In this document: piece by piece, positions 38,651 through 47,566 of the stretch
How the letters are laid out: every line of letters starts with the position of its first letter
Position numbering within the stretch: the stretch's first letter is position 1
Source: Polynucleobacter paneuropaeus
Lineage (GTDB): Bacteria > Pseudomonadota > Gammaproteobacteria > Burkholderiales > Burkholderiaceae
Assembly: GCF_003261235.1 (NCBI RefSeq)
Contig: NZ_CP030085.1
Location: 1,643,241-1,707,240 of the forward strand
Reading direction: 5' to 3'
DNA length: 64,000 bases
Notes under the pieces: generated by a model
What the model was told of the DNA's origin: nothing
Database searches by the model: none
The model's input: only the letters and a program-made list of their open reading frames with translations
Program-made: the position numbers and the translations under genes

Positions 38651-38652
38651 CT
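38647..38652 (+). promoter_or_regulatory. Candidate -10 box of comF
   Basis: TATACT lies 9 bases before the comF ATG at 38662, predicting a leader of at most a few bases. It overlaps the minus-strand TATACT by 4 bases through the palindrome AGTATACT. Confidence 0.42.
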
Positions 38653-38661
38653 CAGCGGCCC

Positions 38662-39402
38662 ATGTTTTCATTAGCAAAACTATTGCCTAGCGCCTGCATT
38701 ATTTGCGAGTCTTTTCAGGATGATCTGGTTTGCCTAGCTTGCTTGAAAAAGCTGTCTAACGAGGCGCTTTGGAATTATGAGTGTTGTAGACAATGCGGGA
38801 TTTGCTTAACTGCAGACGAACTGCAGGCAGGGTGCTGTGATGAATGTCGAGCAGAGCCTCCATACTTTGATGAAAGTTACTGTCTTGCTTCCTACGACAG
38901 CTGTTTACAGAAAGCACTACATGATTTGAAGTATACGAAAAGGATTAGTGTTGCGCATGGTTTAGCGAGGGTGTGGAATGACATTCTATCTTCTAGATTA
39001 AATTATCTTGAGATTGACTTTGCGCTTCCTGTACCACTGAGCCAAACCAAATTATGCGAGAGAGGATTTAATCAAAGCTGGGAAATTTTACGTCGCATAC
39101 AAATACCAAGCACCATGCAAAAACTAGCGTTTGCACTACAAAGACATCACGCATCACAGGACCTTGTAAGAATTGGTAGCAGCTCTCGCACACAAATGAT
39201 CAAAGGAATGTTTTATGTCAATCCTCGCTATCAGAGGCTGATTGAAGGGCGTAATGTCGTGATTTTTGATGATGTAATGACAAGTAAGGCAACATTGAAT
39301 GAAATTGCTTACGTTCTGAAGGACAATGGAGCTTCACGCATTACGAATTGGGTATTACTGAGAACCCCAAGATACAAGATCAAAAGATTACAGCATGTTT
39401 AA
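38662..39402 (+). CDS. comF: ComF family phosphoribosyltransferase-like protein
   Basis: Needed for DNA uptake in some naturally competent bacteria; biochemical role unclear. From the ATG at 38662 it has 246 residues: an N-terminal zinc-binding region with several CxxC pairs (CIIC, CLAC, CRQCGIC, CCDEC), then a PRTase domain with DFALPVPLSQTKLCERGFNQ and NVVIFDDVMTSKATLNE. Its end overlaps trmL by 8 bases. No other competence genes are in the window. Confidence 0.9.
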   Translation: MFSLAKLLPSACIICESFQDDLVCLACLKKLSNEALWNYECCRQCGICLTADELQAGCCDECRAEPPYFDESYCLASYDSCLQKALHDLKYTKRISVAHGLARVWNDILSSRLNYLEIDFALPVPLSQTKLCERGFNQSWEILRRIQIPSTMQKLAFALQRHHASQDLVRIGSSSRTQMIKGMFYVNPRYQRLIEGRNVVIFDDVMTSKATLNEIAYVLKDNGASRITNWVLLRTPRYKIKRLQHV

Positions 39403-39865
39403 TATTGTTTTATTCGAACCAGAAATCCCGCCCAATACTGGAAACATCATCCGCTTGTGCGCAAATACTGGAACCTCGCTTCATTTAATCGAACCTCTGG
39501 GTTTTCCGATGGAAGATGCAAAGCTTCGCAGAGCAGGCTTGGATTATCACGAGTTTGCCAGCGTCAAAGTACATCAAAACTGGCAAGCTTTTTTGAGGAC
39601 CGAACAGCCTAATATGGATCGGGTTTTTGCTTTAACGACCAAAGGTTCAGGGAAATTTCATGCAGGTCAATATCAGCCCAATGATTACTTTGTCTTTGGC
39701 TCTGAGACCAAAGGCATTACTGACGAAGTGAGGGACTCCATTCCAACTCAAAACCGGATGCGTTTGGCAATGCAGGAGAGTAGTCGCAGCCTCAATCTTT
39801 CGAATACAGTTGCAATAATTGTCTATGAGGCCTGGCGACAGAATGGCCTGCAAGGTGGCAGTTAA
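39395..39865 (+). CDS. trmL: tRNA (cytidine(34)-2'-O)-methyltransferase
   Basis: Methylates the wobble ribose in certain leucine tRNAs. The 156-residue SPOUT protein has PEIPPNTGNIIRLCANTG at the N-terminus and the knot motifs FVFGSETKGI and MQESSRSLNLSNTVAIIVYEAWRQ. It overlaps comF by 8 bases and converges with gpsA. Confidence 0.95.
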   Translation: MFNIVLFEPEIPPNTGNIIRLCANTGTSLHLIEPLGFPMEDAKLRRAGLDYHEFASVKVHQNWQAFLRTEQPNMDRVFALTTKGSGKFHAGQYQPNDYFVFGSETKGITDEVRDSIPTQNRMRLAMQESSRSLNLSNTVAIIVYEAWRQNGLQGGS

Positions 39866-39878
39866 AAAATTAGCTGAA

Positions 39879-40901
39879 TCAGGCTTCTGTTGTAGGGTCG
39901 CGGCCCATTAATTTCTGCAAAGCCTCTTGCGCACCAACGTGACCAGATAAAACCTCAGTCATGGCGTTGGTAATAGGCATTTGTACCCCCAAGCGCGCCG
40001 CTAGATTACTCACTGCAGCAGCACATAAAACACCTTCGGCCACATGCCCAAGTCCATCCAATATTTTTTGCAATGGTTGACCTGCGGCAAGCGCTAAGCC
40101 AACTTGCCGGTTCCGTGAGAGATCACCCGTTGCCGTCAAGATCAAATCGCCAACACCCGTCAATCCCATGCAGGTTTCAGAACGCCCGCCAGCGGCTTTT
40201 ACTAAACGCATCATTTCTGCTAAGCCCCGCGTCAAAACTGCTGCACGCGCATTCAAGCCTAGATTTAAGCCATCACTAATGCCTGCCACGATAGCCAGTA
40301 CATTTTTAATTGCACCGCCTAACTCGACTCCAATCAAATCATCGCTTGCGTAGATTCGCATATTGCCGTGATGAAAAGCAGTTTGCACAATTGAACAAAG
40401 TTCGTCTGATTGACTTGCCACTGTTAAAGCGCAAGGCATTCCATTGGCTACCTCTTTAGCAAAACTTGGGCCAGACAAAACACCATAGACATGTTTAATG
40501 CCTTTGTTATGTAAGCGATCTTCTCGCTCGACTACTTGATGGGGCAAAAGGGCTGAGCTGGGCTCCAAGCCTTTACAGAGCCAAACGATATTTAAAGAAT
40601 GCTTTGCTACTTGCAATACTTGAGCCAGTGTCTGCGCTAAACCAGCCATCGGTGTTGCAATCACCAATAGATCCTGCGAGTCCAGTCGATGAATTGCCTC
40701 AGAGAAACTGGCTTCAAGACGAAGACCCTTGGGGAGTGTGAAGCCTGGTAAGTAGGTACTGTTCTCACCCTGCTTCTGAATGTGCTCAATCTGCTCTAAA
40801 GAGCGCGACCATAAACAGACTCTGTCATGCTCAAGAGATCGGGCAGCCTGAACAGCCATTGCCGTTCCCCATGCTCCAGCTCCAAGCAGCGTCACTTTCA
40901 T
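39879..40901 (-). CDS. gpsA: Glycerol-3-phosphate dehydrogenase [NAD(P)+]
   Basis: Makes sn-glycerol-3-phosphate from DHAP for phospholipid synthesis. The 340 residues start with the Rossmann motif LLGAGAWGTAMAVQAA; SGPSFAKEVANGMP, the catalytic GAIKNVLAIVAG region (Lys) and GLTGVGDLILTATGDLSRNR are intact. It lies 24 bases after secB in the same direction, a classic secB-gpsA pairing. Confidence 0.96.
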   Translation of the reverse strand: MKVTLLGAGAWGTAMAVQAARSLEHDRVCLWSRSLEQIEHIQKQGENSTYLPGFTLPKGLRLEASFSEAIHRLDSQDLLVIATPMAGLAQTLAQVLQVAKHSLNIVWLCKGLEPSSALLPHQVVEREDRLHNKGIKHVYGVLSGPSFAKEVANGMPCALTVASQSDELCSIVQTAFHHGNMRIYASDDLIGVELGGAIKNVLAIVAGISDGLNLGLNARAAVLTRGLAEMMRLVKAAGGRSETCMGLTGVGDLILTATGDLSRNRQVGLALAAGQPLQKILDGLGHVAEGVLCAAAVSNLAARLGVQMPITNAMTEVLSGHVGAQEALQKLMGRDPTTEA

Positions 40902-40925
40902 GATCTGTTGGCCTATGGAATCTGC

Positions 40926-41450
40926 TTAGTTGGGAAGAATGATTTTGCTTTCTTCAGCGGAGCTATTCTCTGAGTCCGCACCAGCCTTTTGAGCCTGCAT
41001 CAAGCGATGCTCATACATTCCATGGAAATTCATTTCGTTTAAATGAATTGGCTGGAATCCGGCACGACTAATAGTGTCCGCAATATTGGAACGCAAATAA
41101 GGATACAAAATGGTTGGGCAAGCAATGCCTAACATTGGATCAATCTGCTCTGGAGGGATATTGGTGAACTCAAAAATACCAGCTTGATTGGCTTCAATCA
41201 AAAATAGCACTTTGCTGTCGATGCGCGCTGTCACGGTAGCCATGACACAAACTTCAAATAGCTCTTCAGACAAACGTGTTACCGAAACATCGGCCTCCAC
41301 TTGCACCTGTGGCTCTTTGGCAATCAATAAAATTTCAGGGGCATTAGGCTGCTCTAAAGAAAGATCTTTGAGATAAACGCGCTGAATTCGAAAGCCTGGT
41401 GCTTTGTCGTCATTCGAGCTGTCTTGAGTTGAAGTCGTTTTATCGTTCAT
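40926..41450 (-). CDS. secB: Protein-export chaperone SecB
   Basis: Holds precursors unfolded and passes them to SecA. The 174-residue protein has the family core [19 protein letters not shown] and [30 protein letters not shown], with an acidic C-terminal tail. An AGAGAG Shine-Dalgarno sequence precedes the ATG. grxC and gpsA flank it in the usual grxC-secB-gpsA order. Confidence 0.96.
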   Translation of the reverse strand: MNDKTTSTQDSSNDDKAPGFRIQRVYLKDLSLEQPNAPEILLIAKEPQVQVEADVSVTRLSEELFEVCVMATVTARIDSKVLFLIEANQAGIFEFTNIPPEQIDPMLGIACPTILYPYLRSNIADTISRAGFQPIHLNEMNFHGMYEHRLMQAQKAGADSENSSAEESKIILPN

Positions 41451-41472
41451 GAAAATTCTCTCTATTGAATAT

Positions 41473-41727
41473 TTACGCCAAAAGAAGATCTAACTGTCCA
41501 GCACGATCTAATGCAACGAGGTCGTCGTATCCGCCGACATGAGTATCGCCAATATAGATTTGCGGAACTGTTCTGCGACCTGTTTTTGTCATCATGATTT
41601 CGCGCTGGGCTGGGTCCTTATCGATCAAGACCTTCTCTAAATTACTAACGCCTTTTTTTTGTAAAAGCTTTTCAGCCATCACACAGTATGGGCAAACTTG
41701 AGTGCTATACATCATTACCTGTGGCAT
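41473..41727 (-). CDS. grxC: Glutaredoxin 3
   Basis: Glutathione-dependent disulfide reductase. The 84-residue protein has the dithiol site CPYC ([16 protein letters not shown]), the TVPQIYIG cis-Pro loop and the [10 protein letters not shown] glutathione-binding segment. It overlaps nothing but lies 6 bases after the rhodanese gene, so they are probably cotranscribed. Confidence 0.96.
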   Translation of the reverse strand: MPQVMMYSTQVCPYCVMAEKLLQKKGVSNLEKVLIDKDPAQREIMMTKTGRRTVPQIYIGDTHVGGYDDLVALDRAGQLDLLLA

Positions 41728-41733
41728 ATTTTT

Positions 41734-42147
41734 CTACTTTACCAAGGGCAAAGCGGCTGCCTTCCAAGCTACGATGCCGCCGTCCAAAGCAGCTACCTCG
41801 GCAAATCCCAGTGTTTTAACCGCGGCTACCGCCTTACGGGAATCATTGCCATTCTCACAAATCAAGACTACAGGATGCTTACGATCCAGCTTTAGCTTAC
41901 CGATCTCGGCCTCCAAGGCAGTAGCCGGAGCAAATTTCGCTCCTGGCAAATGGCCTGCTTTAAAGGCATCTTCAGCGCGTATGTCGAAAACATAGGCCTT
42001 ACGACGATTGATCCAAATTGTCGCCTCGGTTGGAGACAGGCCCTTTCCACTAATAAGCGTAGATAATGTGGGTAGGAAGAGTGCGATGCCTGAAACCAGC
42101 AGTAAGGCAATTAGCGCTAAATTGTCAATTTGAGTGAAAAAGTTCAT
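41734..42147 (-). CDS. Membrane-anchored rhodanese-like protein
   Basis: A protein of 137 residues from the ATG at 42147, with one N-terminal membrane segment (LALIALLLVSGIALFLPTL) and a rhodanese domain. The active-site loop VLICENGNDSRKA keeps the Cys. Families of this kind include YibN, which lies next to grxC and secB in many proteobacteria. The in-frame GTG at 42150 is possible, but the ATG fits a TATAAT box exactly 6 bases upstream. Confidence 0.88.
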   Translation of the reverse strand: MNFFTQIDNLALIALLLVSGIALFLPTLSTLISGKGLSPTEATIWINRRKAYVFDIRAEDAFKAGHLPGAKFAPATALEAEIGKLKLDRKHPVVLICENGNDSRKAVAAVKTLGFAEVAALDGGIVAWKAAALPLVK

Positions 42148-42153
42148 CACCAG

Positions 42154-42159
42154 ATTATA
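42154..42159 (-). promoter_or_regulatory. Candidate leaderless -10 box of the rhodanese gene
   Basis: On the minus strand a perfect TATAAT is followed by CTGGTG and the ATG at 42147, a spacing of 6. It overlaps the divergent gpmA box by two bases. Confidence 0.55.
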
Positions 42160-42163
42160 GAAT
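42158..42163 (+). promoter_or_regulatory. Candidate leaderless -10 box of gpmA
   Basis: TAGAAT is followed by GGCTCT and the gpmA ATG at 42170, a spacing of 6. Only 22 bases separate the two divergent start codons. Confidence 0.52.
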
Positions 42164-42169
42164 GGCTCT

Positions 42170-42859
42170 ATGAAACAACTTGTTCTTATTCGTCACGGCG
42201 AATCCGCTTGGAATCTTGAAAATCGCTTCACCGGCTGGGCCGACGTAGATTTGACCCCAAATGGGGCAAAACAAGCGCATACCGCTGGCGAAAAACTCCT
42301 CAAAGCAGGCTATGTATTTGATATTGCCTACACCTCTGTTCTCAAACGTGCGATCAGAACCCTATGGGGCGTACAAGATGCCATGGATCTCATGTGGATT
42401 CCGGTAGTTCATAGTTGGCGTTTAAATGAGCGTCACTATGGCGCCTTGACTGGTTTAAACAAAGCAGAGACGGCATCGAAATATGGTGACGAGCAAGTTC
42501 ATATTTGGAGAAGATCGTATAACGTTCGTCCCCCTCTTTTAGAAGCGCATGATGAGCGCAATCCACAAAAAGATCGACGCTATGAAAAACTGCAGTCCTC
42601 TGAAGTGCCGCTGGGTGAATGTCTTGAAGACAATGTAGAGCGAGTGCTACCCCTATGGAACGAGTCAATCGCGCCAGCCCTTAAAGCAGGCAAGCGCATT
42701 GTCCTAGTGGCACACGGCAATAGCATTCGGGCACTCATCAAATACTTAGATCAACTTTCTGACGAGGCCATTATGGAAGTAAATGTTCCTAATGGAATCC
42801 CCCTGATATACGAGCTGGATGACAACCTCAAGCCTATCCGCCATTACTATTTAGATTAA
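42170..42859 (+). CDS. gpmA: 2,3-bisphosphoglycerate-dependent phosphoglycerate mutase
   Basis: Interconverts 3- and 2-phosphoglycerate in glycolysis and gluconeogenesis. The 229-residue protein starts [14 protein letters not shown] with the phospho-His at 9, and has [11 protein letters not shown] and [15 protein letters not shown] with the second catalytic His. The ctpA start overlaps its last base (taATG), suggesting coupled translation. Confidence 0.96.
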   Translation: MKQLVLIRHGESAWNLENRFTGWADVDLTPNGAKQAHTAGEKLLKAGYVFDIAYTSVLKRAIRTLWGVQDAMDLMWIPVVHSWRLNERHYGALTGLNKAETASKYGDEQVHIWRRSYNVRPPLLEAHDERNPQKDRRYEKLQSSEVPLGECLEDNVERVLPLWNESIAPALKAGKRIVLVAHGNSIRALIKYLDQLSDEAIMEVNVPNGIPLIYELDDNLKPIRHYYLD

Positions 42860-44310
42860 TGAAGAAAAATATGCGCCAATTTTTTAAAAACTTTGCCCTC
42901 ATTGCGATTGGCTTAATTGCAGGAGTAACGGCCACCATTCAATTGTCGGCAACAGCTCAACAAAATACGACATTGCCACTGGATGAATTACGCACACTGT
43001 CGAATGTCTTTGCTCAAATCAAACGTGAATACGTTGAACCAATTGAAGATAAACAGTTACTGACAGATGCAGTAAAGGGCATGGTTAGCAGCTTGGATCC
43101 TCATTCCACATTTTTAGATAAAAAAGATTTTGAAGAAATGCAAGAGCAAACTACGGGTAAGTTTGCTGGCCTTGGAATTGAAATCACCTCTGAGGATGGC
43201 TTAGTTAAAGTCATGAATCCTATTGAAGGTAGCCCCGCAGAGCGTGCTGGACTTCAAGCTGGCGATCTGATTACGCGCCTAGATGACAAACCTGTTCGCG
43301 GCATGTCTCTCGATAAAGCAGTTCGCACAATGCGCGGCACACCCGGCACCAAGATTACTTTAACCATTTATCGTAAGAGTGAAGAGCGTACTTTTCCAGT
43401 GACGATTACTCGCGCAGAAATTAAAGTCCAATCGGTCAAAGCCAAGATTTTGGACAATGACATTGCTTGGGTTCGCATCACCAGCTTTCAAGAGCGGACT
43501 GTTCCCGATCTTGCCAAGAAACTTACCGACTTAGCAGCACAAGATCCCAAGCTAAAAGGGATCATTTTGGATCTTCGCAATAATGGTGGCGGCCTATTAC
43601 AGGGCGCGGTTGGGGTTGCTGCAGCCTTCTTGCCAAATGATGCGGTGATTGTGTCGACTAAAGGGCAAACGCAAGACTCTAAACAAATATTTAATGCCAC
43701 TCCTGCGATGTATCGCCTGAACGAGCCTGGCGATCCACTTGCTGGCGTCCCAGAAATCTTTAAGAAACTCCCCATGGTGGTTTTGGTAAATGCCTACTCT
43801 GCTTCAGCTTCTGAGATTGTGGCTGGTGCTTTGCAGGATTACAAACGTGCAACGATTATTGGCAAGACAACTTTTGGTAAGGGCTCGGTACAAACAGTCC
43901 GCCCCCTCACCAATGACAGCGCTCTCAAAATCACCACTGCCTACTACTACACTCCGAACGGTAGATCAATTCAGGCATTTGGTATTAAGCCTGATATTGC
44001 AGTAGATCAAAACAAAGATGGTGATCCAGACGATGTCCTCATCACTCGCGAGGTTGATAGCGAGAAACACCTACGCAATAAACAAGCCTCTGAAGAAAAA
44101 CTGATAGCAGATCGTGAGAAGCGTCGCCTTGAAGAATTACAGCGCATTGAAGAAAAAAATGCAAAGAAGACTGATCAAGAAAAAGAAGCTGACAAAGCAA
44201 AAGCTAAAAAGCCTGTTGAACTAGGTAGTCCCAATGACTTTATGCTCGAGCAAGCCGTTTCGTATTTAAATGGCGGCCCTGTCAAGCGCTCTGCTTCCAA
44301 GCTCGAATAG
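42859..44310 (+). CDS. S41 family carboxy-terminal processing protease
   Basis: Periplasmic serine protease that trims C-termini of secreted proteins. The 483-residue protein has an N-terminal signal/anchor segment, a PDZ domain (LGIEITSEDGLVKVMNPIEG and AGLQAGDLITRLDD), and the S41 core with Ser in NAYSASASEIVAGAL and Lys in GKTTFGKGSVQT. A Lys/Glu-rich C-terminal stretch follows (EEKLIADREKRRLEELQ). It starts at the gpmA stop. Confidence 0.94.
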   Translation: MKKNMRQFFKNFALIAIGLIAGVTATIQLSATAQQNTTLPLDELRTLSNVFAQIKREYVEPIEDKQLLTDAVKGMVSSLDPHSTFLDKKDFEEMQEQTTGKFAGLGIEITSEDGLVKVMNPIEGSPAERAGLQAGDLITRLDDKPVRGMSLDKAVRTMRGTPGTKITLTIYRKSEERTFPVTITRAEIKVQSVKAKILDNDIAWVRITSFQERTVPDLAKKLTDLAAQDPKLKGIILDLRNNGGGLLQGAVGVAAAFLPNDAVIVSTKGQTQDSKQIFNATPAMYRLNEPGDPLAGVPEIFKKLPMVVLVNAYSASASEIVAGALQDYKRATIIGKTTFGKGSVQTVRPLTNDSALKITTAYYYTPNGRSIQAFGIKPDIAVDQNKDGDPDDVLITREVDSEKHLRNKQASEEKLIADREKRRLEELQRIEEKNAKKTDQEKEADKAKAKKPVELGSPNDFMLEQAVSYLNGGPVKRSASKLE

Positions 44311-44337
44311 ATTAGCAAGCAAGGTTCGAGACTCATA

Positions 44338-45090
44338 ATGAATGATGAGCAGCTCTTACGCTATTCAAGACATCTATTGCTCGAAGCCATTGACGTTGCT
44401 GGCCAAGAGAAACTACTAACTTCACATGCAGTAATTATTGGTGCTGGCGGACTTGGCAGTGCCGCAGCGCCTTATCTTTCGGCAGCTGGCGTTGGCAAGC
44501 TCACCTTGATTGATGATGATCAAGTCGATCTAACTAATCTTCAGCGGCAAGTGATGCACTCCCATCAAACTATTGGACAAAATAAAGCGCTGTCTGGAAA
44601 ACATTTTCTAGAGCAGCTTAACAATTCGGTTGAGATTATTGCTATCCAAGAACGTGCAAACACTGAACTGTTAAATCAAGTTTTACCGAGCGCGAACATT
44701 GTCTTAGATTGCACTGATAACTACTTAACGAGACAACTCATCAATGAAGCGTGTGTCCAACATCGACTGCCCTTGATTTCAGGCGCAGCGATTCGCTTTG
44801 ATGGCCAGGTAAATGTTTTTGATGTTCGCAACCCAAACTCGCCTTGTTACGCTTGTATCTTCTCTCCAGAAGAGCAATTTGAAGAAACCAATTGTGCAAG
44901 CATGGGGGTCTTTTCCCCCTTGGTGGGCATTATTGGGAGCATTCAAGCATCCCAAGCTTTACAGCTCCTGATCGGCTTTGGCGACTCATTGCTAGGTAGG
45001 ATGCTGATGTGGAATGCGCTGACTACTCAAATCGATGAAATTCGATTAATACGCAATCCCCAATGCTTGATTTGTGGCAAGCGCCACTGA
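44338..45090 (+). CDS. MoeB/ThiF family adenylyltransferase
   Basis: Activates the C-terminus of a small sulfur-carrier protein (MoaD or ThiS) by adenylation. The 250-residue protein has the nucleotide-binding VIIGAGGLGSAAAPYLSAAG, the R-finger region QRQVMHS and the zinc Cys pairs CYAC and CLIC. The catalytic Cys fits the ETNCASMGVFSP segment. No rhodanese domain is attached. Which carrier it serves cannot be told; no moa or thi genes lie nearby. Confidence 0.88.
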   Translation: MNDEQLLRYSRHLLLEAIDVAGQEKLLTSHAVIIGAGGLGSAAAPYLSAAGVGKLTLIDDDQVDLTNLQRQVMHSHQTIGQNKALSGKHFLEQLNNSVEIIAIQERANTELLNQVLPSANIVLDCTDNYLTRQLINEACVQHRLPLISGAAIRFDGQVNVFDVRNPNSPCYACIFSPEEQFEETNCASMGVFSPLVGIIGSIQASQALQLLIGFGDSLLGRMLMWNALTTQIDEIRLIRNPQCLICGKRH

Positions 45091-45099
45091 GCCTTTTTA

Positions 45100-46851
45100 C
45101 TAGGCTAATAAGCGTTCAAGCGCACTCGCCTGAGCTTCTGGCTCAACTGCTTTAAGAACATCGGGAAGGTAGGTTTTGAGCTCACTCACATTCGCTTTGA
45201 GAATTTCTCGTTTAACCAACAGTAGTTGACTGAAGTGCATTGAGAAGTCAGTTAAACCCATTGCCAACAAGAGCTTGGTCAATGTGGGGTCGCCAGCCAT
45301 CTCTCCACAAATTGCAATCGGCGTCTTTGCTGCATTTGCCTGAGTAATGATGGTGTAGAGCAAACTCAAAATCGCTGGGTGCAAAGGATCGTACAAATGC
45401 GCTACTGCATGGTCGGCTCGGTCAATCGCGAGGGTATATTGAATTAAATCATTTGTGCCGATTGATAAAAAATCAAAATGGTGAATAAACAGCGGAAGCG
45501 TCAAAGCGGCTGCAGGAATTTCAATCATGGCCCCAACCTGGATATTAGGATTAAACGATTGACCTCGCTGATGCAACTGCTGTTTGGCTTTTTTGATTAA
45601 GCGGAAGGTTTCATTAATTTCTTTTGCGTGAGCAAGCATGGGAATCATAATCCGCGCCTGTCCATGAGCAGATGCACGCAAAATCGCTCTTAACTGCGTC
45701 AAGAAAATCTCTGGTTCAGTCAGCGACCAACGAATAGCTCGTAAACCTAATGGCGAAGTCCCTGTTTGCGATAAATCACTACCCGCTCCCAAGGCTTTGT
45801 CTGCGCCAACATCGATCGTTCTGATATTGACAGGTAAGCCATGCATCAAGTCGATAACGCGCCGATACTCTTCGTATTGTTGATCCTCATCAGGTAGCGC
45901 TTGATTACGATCCATAAATAAGAATTCAGAACGGAACAAACCAACACCAACTGCACCCAACTCAACCGCCTGTATCGCATCCTCAGGAAGTTCAATATTG
46001 GCAAATAATTCAATAGCTACGCCATCCACTGTGCGGGTTCTTGAATGCTTCAGATTCTGTAGTTTGCTAGTCTCTTCGATTGCCTTGACTTGAAGGGCAC
46101 GATACTCAGCCAATAATTGTTCGTCAGGGGCAACTACGACCACCCCATGCTCGCCGTCCAAAATCAGCCAATCGCCATGGCGGATCATCTCACTCGCATG
46201 ACGCACACCAACCACCGCGGGTATTTCCATACTGCGCGCAACAATGGCCGTATGAGAGGTCTTGCCTCCCAGGTCAGTGACAAAGCCTGTGAAAGCATGC
46301 TCTTTAAAACGTAACATATCGTGTGGAGCGATGTCGTGCGCAACAATAATGGCATCGACTCCAAGCTCGCTTGATGGTAGAGCATCTGGTGCTTGTAAAG
46401 AATCCGATTGCTGATTACTGAGGGCCTTTAAAACACGCTCCGCTACCTGACGAATATCATGGGCTCGCTCTTTAAGATAGGCATCTTCAATTTCAGCAAA
46501 CTGCTCTAACAAATCATTTAACTCGGTCGTTAAAGCCCACGCTGCATTTAAACGCTCAGTCCGAATGAGCTTCAGGGGTTTTTCAGCAAGTGCAGGATCG
46601 GTCAAAATCATCCCGTGAACATCTAAGAACGCAGCCATTTCTTGAGGCGCGTCTTTTGGCAAACCCTTACGTAATTGCTCAAGCTCTAAACGGACTTGTT
46701 CAAAGGCATCTAATAATTTTTGGGCTTCTGCCTCTTCTTTGCCGGGCTCAATCACATGATGACTAACCTCTAATGCTGCGCGCGATATTAATACGGCCTT
46801 GCCAATTGCAATACCCTTAGATACCGGAATACCATGCAAGGCAAATGTCAT
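45100..46851 (-). CDS. ptsI: PTS phosphoenolpyruvate-protein phosphotransferase (EI)
   Basis: First enzyme of the PTS, taking phosphate from PEP to HPr. The 583 residues have the phospho-His H200 in GGKTSHTAIVARS, the PEP-binding region FRSEFLFMDRNQALPDE, and IAICGEMAGDP near the C-terminus. There is no GAF domain, so it is an ordinary EI rather than EI-Ntr. It closes the gshB-EIIA-HPr-EI operon. Confidence 0.95.
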   Translation of the reverse strand: MTFALHGIPVSKGIAIGKAVLISRAALEVSHHVIEPGKEEAEAQKLLDAFEQVRLELEQLRKGLPKDAPQEMAAFLDVHGMILTDPALAEKPLKLIRTERLNAAWALTTELNDLLEQFAEIEDAYLKERAHDIRQVAERVLKALSNQQSDSLQAPDALPSSELGVDAIIVAHDIAPHDMLRFKEHAFTGFVTDLGGKTSHTAIVARSMEIPAVVGVRHASEMIRHGDWLILDGEHGVVVVAPDEQLLAEYRALQVKAIEETSKLQNLKHSRTRTVDGVAIELFANIELPEDAIQAVELGAVGVGLFRSEFLFMDRNQALPDEDQQYEEYRRVIDLMHGLPVNIRTIDVGADKALGAGSDLSQTGTSPLGLRAIRWSLTEPEIFLTQLRAILRASAHGQARIMIPMLAHAKEINETFRLIKKAKQQLHQRGQSFNPNIQVGAMIEIPAAALTLPLFIHHFDFLSIGTNDLIQYTLAIDRADHAVAHLYDPLHPAILSLLYTIITQANAAKTPIAICGEMAGDPTLTKLLLAMGLTDFSMHFSQLLLVKREILKANVSELKTYLPDVLKAVEPEAQASALERLLA

Positions 46852-46853
46852 AT

Positions 46854-47123
46854 TTAGTCAGCCTCGCCAAAACGGTTATTAATAAGCGCTGTTAATGCCT
46901 GCATTGCTTCATCCGCCCTATCGCCAATCGTTTCAAGCGTAACGGTACTGCCAATTCCGGCGGCCAACATCATGACACCCATAATGCTCTTGGCATTAAT
47001 TTGTCGGCCATTACGAGACAGCAATATTTCACAAGGAAATTCCGCTGCTAATTGAGAGAGCTTGGCAGAAGCCCTGGCATGCAGTCCTAACTTATTCACA
47101 ATCTGAATATCAGCAACTGGCAT
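46854..47123 (-). CDS. ptsH: Phosphocarrier protein HPr
   Basis: Carries phosphate from EI to EIIA proteins. The 89 residues keep His15 in KLGLHARAS and Ser46 in AKSIMGVMML, the HprK target. Its start is one base after the EIIA stop and its end 2 bases before ptsI. Both regulatory inputs (EI and HprK) are encoded in this window. Confidence 0.97.
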   Translation of the reverse strand: MPVADIQIVNKLGLHARASAKLSQLAAEFPCEILLSRNGRQINAKSIMGVMMLAAGIGSTVTLETIGDRADEAMQALTALINNRFGEAD

Positions 47124-47564
47124 TTAAGTTTGCTCCTGCGTTTTTTCTGTGGTGACTTTATTGCCCAAGCGCAAGATGCCGTTCTGACCACCTTGCAGTG
47201 CTTTAAGCGCTAAGGTCTCTAAGTCATCTTCCCGATGCGAAATGCAGCGCATCAACATCGGAAGATTTAAGCCTGTTAAAACAATCACTCTGGGGTGTAG
47301 CCCGGATACCGCGCCACTCATTTCTAATTTAGTTGCCACATTAGCGGGTGTGGCTCCCATGACGTCCGTGAGTACCAGCACTCCATTACCACCATCTACT
47401 TCATTGGCAGCTTGTAATACACGTTCAAAACTGGTCTTGGTATCTTCATGAGGCGGAATATCAATTGCGCGAACTCGATCTGGTGATTTGCCAAAAATAT
47501 GCTCGGCAAATCCATACATAGCGCTTGCTACCGGGGTATGCGCAACGATAATAATTCCAGCCAT
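47124..47564 (-). CDS. PTS mannose-type EIIA protein
   Basis: A 146-residue EIIA of the mannose/PTS-system class. The phospho-His fits H9 in IIIVAHTPVAS, with VLVLTDVMGATPANVA as the second family motif. No EIIB or EIIC for mannose is encoded nearby, so it is probably regulatory. The frame is open to 47600, overlapping gshB; the ATG at 47564 is chosen because it gives the family N-terminus MAGIIIVAH. Confidence 0.92.
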   Translation of the reverse strand: MAGIIIVAHTPVASAMYGFAEHIFGKSPDRVRAIDIPPHEDTKTSFERVLQAANEVDGGNGVLVLTDVMGATPANVATKLEMSGAVSGLHPRVIVLTGLNLPMLMRCISHREDDLETLALKALQGGQNGILRLGNKVTTEKTQEQT

Positions 47565-47566
47565 TT

